Origin: G942493375 sp942493375
Lineage (GTDB): Bacteria; Armatimonadota; UBA5829
NCBI GenBank assembly: GCA_942493375.1
Contig: OW818698.1
Coordinates: forward strand, 3,906,001-3,970,000
Length of the DNA stretch: 64,000 nt
Direction of reading: 5' to 3'
The notes under the pieces are model-generated. The model had not been told where the DNA came from, did no database searches, and was given only the letters and a program-made list of their open reading frames with translations. Both the position numbers and the translations under genes were made by a program. Shown here piece by piece: positions 61,001 to 64,000 of the stretch (its first letter is position 1; each line of letters begins with the position of its first letter).

Positions 61001-64000
61001 ATGCAGTGTAAATTGATGATACTTCCTGTTCTGCTGGTCTTGCTTATGTTTTCTTCAAATGCCAGAGCAGCATCTATACCGATTGATGATTTCGGTAGTG
61101 TGCAGGGTTGGGTATCCAACGAGGATGGTGGAGGGATTGGTATCTCTCAGGGCAGGATTGCAGGTCCGAATGGTGAAAAGACTCTGCAACTAGATTACAG
61201 TTTGAATGATTTTCCTTGGGGAAATGCAAAGCATACAACCACCTTGCCTCCGAATGCGACTGGTGTCGAGTTTGATGTGTATGTAAATGCTTCAGGTGAG
61301 TCATCAGCTATGCATGTATGGATTTTTGAAGCTGATGGAGATGGATATGTTTCAAAGGTTCAGCCCGAGGCGACTTTGAATAACCTTACAAAAGGCTGGC
61401 ACCACTGCTTTGTGCCTATTGGATCATTCAACTATGACCCCCGGGGGAACGGAAAAAGGCAACTCCTCACTATTGACCGGATAATGCTCGGGTTGAACTA
61501 TGCCAATACCACGGTTACAATTGCAAACCTTGCATATAGAATTGCAAGCGACGGTCCGAGAATGCCAGAACCCAAGACGGTGAATCTCATGATTAAAAAA
61601 TCCAGCAGAGGCAATATTGCTGTTTTTAATGCGAATGTCGAGAAATCAGCTGGTTATGCAGATCCTGATGTGCTTGCCGGTGTTTTGACAAAGGCAGGTT
61701 TCGGCGTAACCCTCCTGGCGTCAGGCGATGTATCTGATCCTTCTGTGCTGACAAAAACAAACTTTGACTGTGTGGTATTCCCATATGGTCCAAATTATCC
61801 ATATGCAGCAGTGGATTCCATAAGGGCTTATTTGAAGTCAGGTGGAAGCTTTGTGTCAATGGGCGGGTATGCGTTCGACAAACCTATTGCTCTGGGTGAA
61901 TCAGGGAAATATGTCGGTGTTGAATCGACGATGACTGCTAAAGACATAGAGAAGCAGGGAACTGCAACCAAATGGATGAATACACGCATTGGGACATATG
62001 GTGACACCATGGGTCTTAACCCGGATCAGATAGGCGTCTTTGATCCCTGCTATCCTCTTGATTATGTGACTAATTATCGTGCCGGACAGTCTCAGTTTAT
62101 TATTCCTGCTGCTGTCAAAGGTGAAGCTTCTCTGAAAGGCTTTTCAGCATGTTCGCTGCTCGGAAGCGATAGCCCTGTCTTCCCGGAGAAATGGGGACGC
62201 CATATTCCGTTGATCAAGGGCTTTGATCGGAATGGCAGGTATAGGGGAGACGTGGGATCAATTGCGCATAACTATGCAGGACCATATGCAGGTTCTAGCT
62301 GGGCATTCTTTGGAATCACAAATGAGAACTTGTTTGCAGAGAATGGACAGATGATTTCGCAACTGCCTGCCATTGTCGATTCTGTCATCCATAAAGTCTA
62401 TCTGCACAGTTTGAAGACTGATGTAGCTTGTTACAAGAACGGCGAAAAAGTTAAGGTGTCGTGCAGTGTTGTTGGTCTTGGTAAAGGTGATTCGAACACC
62501 TCTTTGGTATTCCACATATACAACCGCAGCGGTAAGGTTGTATTCACATCCAAAGCCAAGACATTTACCATGAAACCCGACTCTATTCAAGCAACCAATA
62601 GCGAGTTTGCTCCCAAGGTATTCACTAGTGACCTTTATCGTGTAACAGCAACTCTCCTGGTTGGCAATAAGACGATTGATACGATGGAAACAGGATTTGC
62701 TGCATATGATAAGAAAGTATCAGCAGCCGGTTTTGATCTCAAATATAAGGATAACTACTTCAATGATAAAGATCGTCCGATCCTGCTGACAGGCACTAAC
62801 CAGACTGGTATGGTGTTCTATTCCGGTACTGAAAATCCATTGGTTTGGGATAGAGACCTCAGAAAGATGCGTGAGAGCGGTGTAAATGTTATGAGAGTGT
62901 TGCACTTCTCACCATTTATGCACGATGATCCGAACAAAGGCGTACAGCCCATAGAGTTGGATATTAAGAAGATGCCTCTGAAAATAGAGAGACAACTCGA
63001 TGCAATGGTCCAGCTCTGTCAGAAAAATAAAGTAATCTTGTTCCTAAGCATTCACGACTGGATGAGGCAGGATCTTACTGATAAAGAACTTACTGCACAG
63101 AAAAACTTTGCAAACCTTATCTCTGCACGCTACAAAGGCGTACCGGGCATAATGATTGATATCCAAAATGAACCCATGATCGATATCCGGAGTAAAGCAA
63201 AAAGTGATGAGATCCCGGATGTCTTGAGAGACTGGAACAATTATCTCAAAGATAAGTACAAAACTGATGAAGCACTTAAAGCCGCGTGGAAAGTGACTCC
63301 TCCGGAATCTACTCTGGGTTCTGTTCCATACAGTGCCGGAACAGATTCCTGGGATGATGTGAGATCATTTGATGCTGAGTATTTCCGTCAGGTTCTGCTG
63401 AACAAGTGGCTCAAGGCTAATGCTAATGGATCAAGAAGCGCCGATCCGGATCGGATTGTCAGTGTTGGTTTTCTGCCGGAGTATTGGGCAGCAAATAAGC
63501 TCTCTAATATGGAAAATGTCGACTTTGCTAATATGCATAGCTATAGCAGTATTGATATGCTGCGAGCAGATATAAAGCTGTTCGATCGAAGATTCGAAGG
63601 TAAGTCGATAAGTATTGGAGAGTTTGGTGCAATGTCCGACCATGATCGGCGTGCTAACGGTCAATTTAGCGCTAAGCTGGATTACAACCGATATTTGCAG
63701 GTGGGACATTATCTGTTTGGTATAGGTGGTTCGCTTATTGCGAACTGGGACTGGAAGGAAATGGACGATGCCGTATTCCCCTGGGGTATCAACTATCAAA
63801 ACAACGGTCCAGCGAAAACCCTGGGCCTTGCATATCGCAACCAAAGCCTCCTGATGAGACAGATCAGACCTGAATATAAACCATCAAAAGTGTTCTTTGT
63901 TGTTCCACTGGATCAGATGATGGGTGGAAAACGTGGCAACGTGTTATCACTGCTCTTTAGAACCATCAACAGATTGTATTCTATCTATCCTGACTTTGGG
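61001..64000 (+). CDS. Large secreted clan GH-A glycoside hydrolase (3' end outside window)
   Basis: The first 1000 residues are present and the frame is open to the last base. GGAGG lies seven bases before ATG 61001 and residues 1-24 are a signal peptide (SSNARAA). Residues ~25-180 form a carbohydrate-binding-like beta-sandwich. Residues ~205-465 look like an alpha/beta, glutamine-amidotransferase-like domain, and ~465-580 like an Ig-like domain. From ~585 there is a TIM barrel: GTNQTGMVFY, VMRVLHFSPF, IDIQNEPMI with the acid/base E724, MHSYSSID, and ISIGEFGAM with the nucleophile E874. The segment WNNYLKDKYKTDEALKAAW is typical of GH42-like enzymes. The order resembles GH5/GH42-type proteins acting on plant or microbial glycans. 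The gene at the window start has a related catalytic motif and could be a paralogue. Confidence 0.8.
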   Translation, partial: MQCKLMILPVLLVLLMFSSNARAASIPIDDFGSVQGWVSNEDGGGIGISQGRIAGPNGEKTLQLDYSLNDFPWGNAKHTTTLPPNATGVEFDVYVNASGESSAMHVWIFEADGDGYVSKVQPEATLNNLTKGWHHCFVPIGSFNYDPRGNGKRQLLTIDRIMLGLNYANTTVTIANLAYRIASDGPRMPEPKTVNLMIKKSSRGNIAVFNANVEKSAGYADPDVLAGVLTKAGFGVTLLASGDVSDPSVLTKTNFDCVVFPYGPNYPYAAVDSIRAYLKSGGSFVSMGGYAFDKPIALGESGKYVGVESTMTAKDIEKQGTATKWMNTRIGTYGDTMGLNPDQIGVFDPCYPLDYVTNYRAGQSQFIIPAAVKGEASLKGFSACSLLGSDSPVFPEKWGRHIPLIKGFDRNGRYRGDVGSIAHNYAGPYAGSSWAFFGITNENLFAENGQMISQLPAIVDSVIHKVYLHSLKTDVACYKNGEKVKVSCSVVGLGKGDSNTSLVFHIYNRSGKVVFTSKAKTFTMKPDSIQATNSEFAPKVFTSDLYRVTATLLVGNKTIDTMETGFAAYDKKVSAAGFDLKYKDNYFNDKDRPILLTGTNQTGMVFYSGTENPLVWDRDLRKMRESGVNVMRVLHFSPFMHDDPNKGVQPIELDIKKMPLKIERQLDAMVQLCQKNKVILFLSIHDWMRQDLTDKELTAQKNFANLISARYKGVPGIMIDIQNEPMIDIRSKAKSDEIPDVLRDWNNYLKDKYKTDEALKAAWKVTPPESTLGSVPYSAGTDSWDDVRSFDAEYFRQVLLNKWLKANANGSRSADPDRIVSVGFLPEYWAANKLSNMENVDFANMHSYSSIDMLRADIKLFDRRFEGKSISIGEFGAMSDHDRRANGQFSAKLDYNRYLQVGHYLFGIGGSLIANWDWKEMDDAVFPWGINYQNNGPAKTLGLAYRNQSLLMRQIRPEYKPSKVFFVVPLDQMMGGKRGNVLSLLFRTINRLYSIYPDFG

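Overview
The window reads as chromosomal DNA of a Gram-negative-type (diderm) bacterium with a large secretome. It carries a type IV pilus assembly set with an outer-membrane secretin, a PEP-CTERM surface protein, many signal-peptide proteins for polysaccharide binding or cleavage, and four scattered uroporphyrinogen-decarboxylase-superfamily paralogues. Base composition is AT-leaning (mid-40s % GC by eye) and most starts have a clear Shine-Dalgarno. This mix is most like an Armatimonadota-type or similar environmental bacterium; that is an inference from gene content, since no rRNA or marker comparison was possible. I found no tRNA, rRNA, CRISPR array, transposase or phage gene.

Layout. 1-12 kb, all +: the tail of a glycoside hydrolase, a secreted beta-helix protein, a secreted Ig-like/Pro-Val-Lys-rich/copper-amine-oxidase-N-like protein, a carbohydrate cassette (URO-D family protein, fucose/arabinose-isomerase-fold protein, Gfo/Idh/MocA dehydrogenase) and a membrane-fused family 2 glycosyltransferase. 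12-13 kb: a PEP-CTERM protein on the minus strand and a long divergent spacer. 13.3-28.7 kb: a giant secreted beta-propeller protein followed by pilM, pilN, pilO, a pilP-like gene, an orphan secretin-N-domain gene and pilQ. 28.8-38.3 kb: aroB, then a tightly packed run of PASTA kinase, rpe, a small membrane protein, ribD, ribE, ribBA, ribH and an HtrA protease, then a phosphodiesterase. 38.4-49.5 kb: a small secreted protein, three more URO-D family genes, a seven-SLBB export protein and a large secreted GH-like/CBM9-like protein. 49.6-56 kb: leuB (-), then a membrane-stress cluster of a PspA-like coiled-coil protein and two tandem copies of an OB-fold membrane protein plus flotillin. 56-64 kb: a structured intergenic region, a fused transporter/spermidine-synthase-like gene (-), a GlcD-type flavin dehydrogenase and the start of a large clan GH-A glycoside hydrolase that runs off the window.

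How it fits together. The pil genes form one inner-membrane-to-outer-membrane machine. Three of its bitopic proteins carry Met-Pro-Gly-rich periplasmic stretches, and the giant propeller protein beside them could be a pilus-associated adhesin. The 51-56 kb cluster is the most unusual system: the OB-fold/flotillin pair has been duplicated, one OB-fold copy has an Asp/Gly-rich loop where the other has a His-rich loop, and one flotillin has lost its whole coiled-coil half. The riboflavin genes sit inside a signalling/housekeeping operon with no visible FMN riboswitch. Several convergent gene pairs are separated by long perfect inverted repeats.
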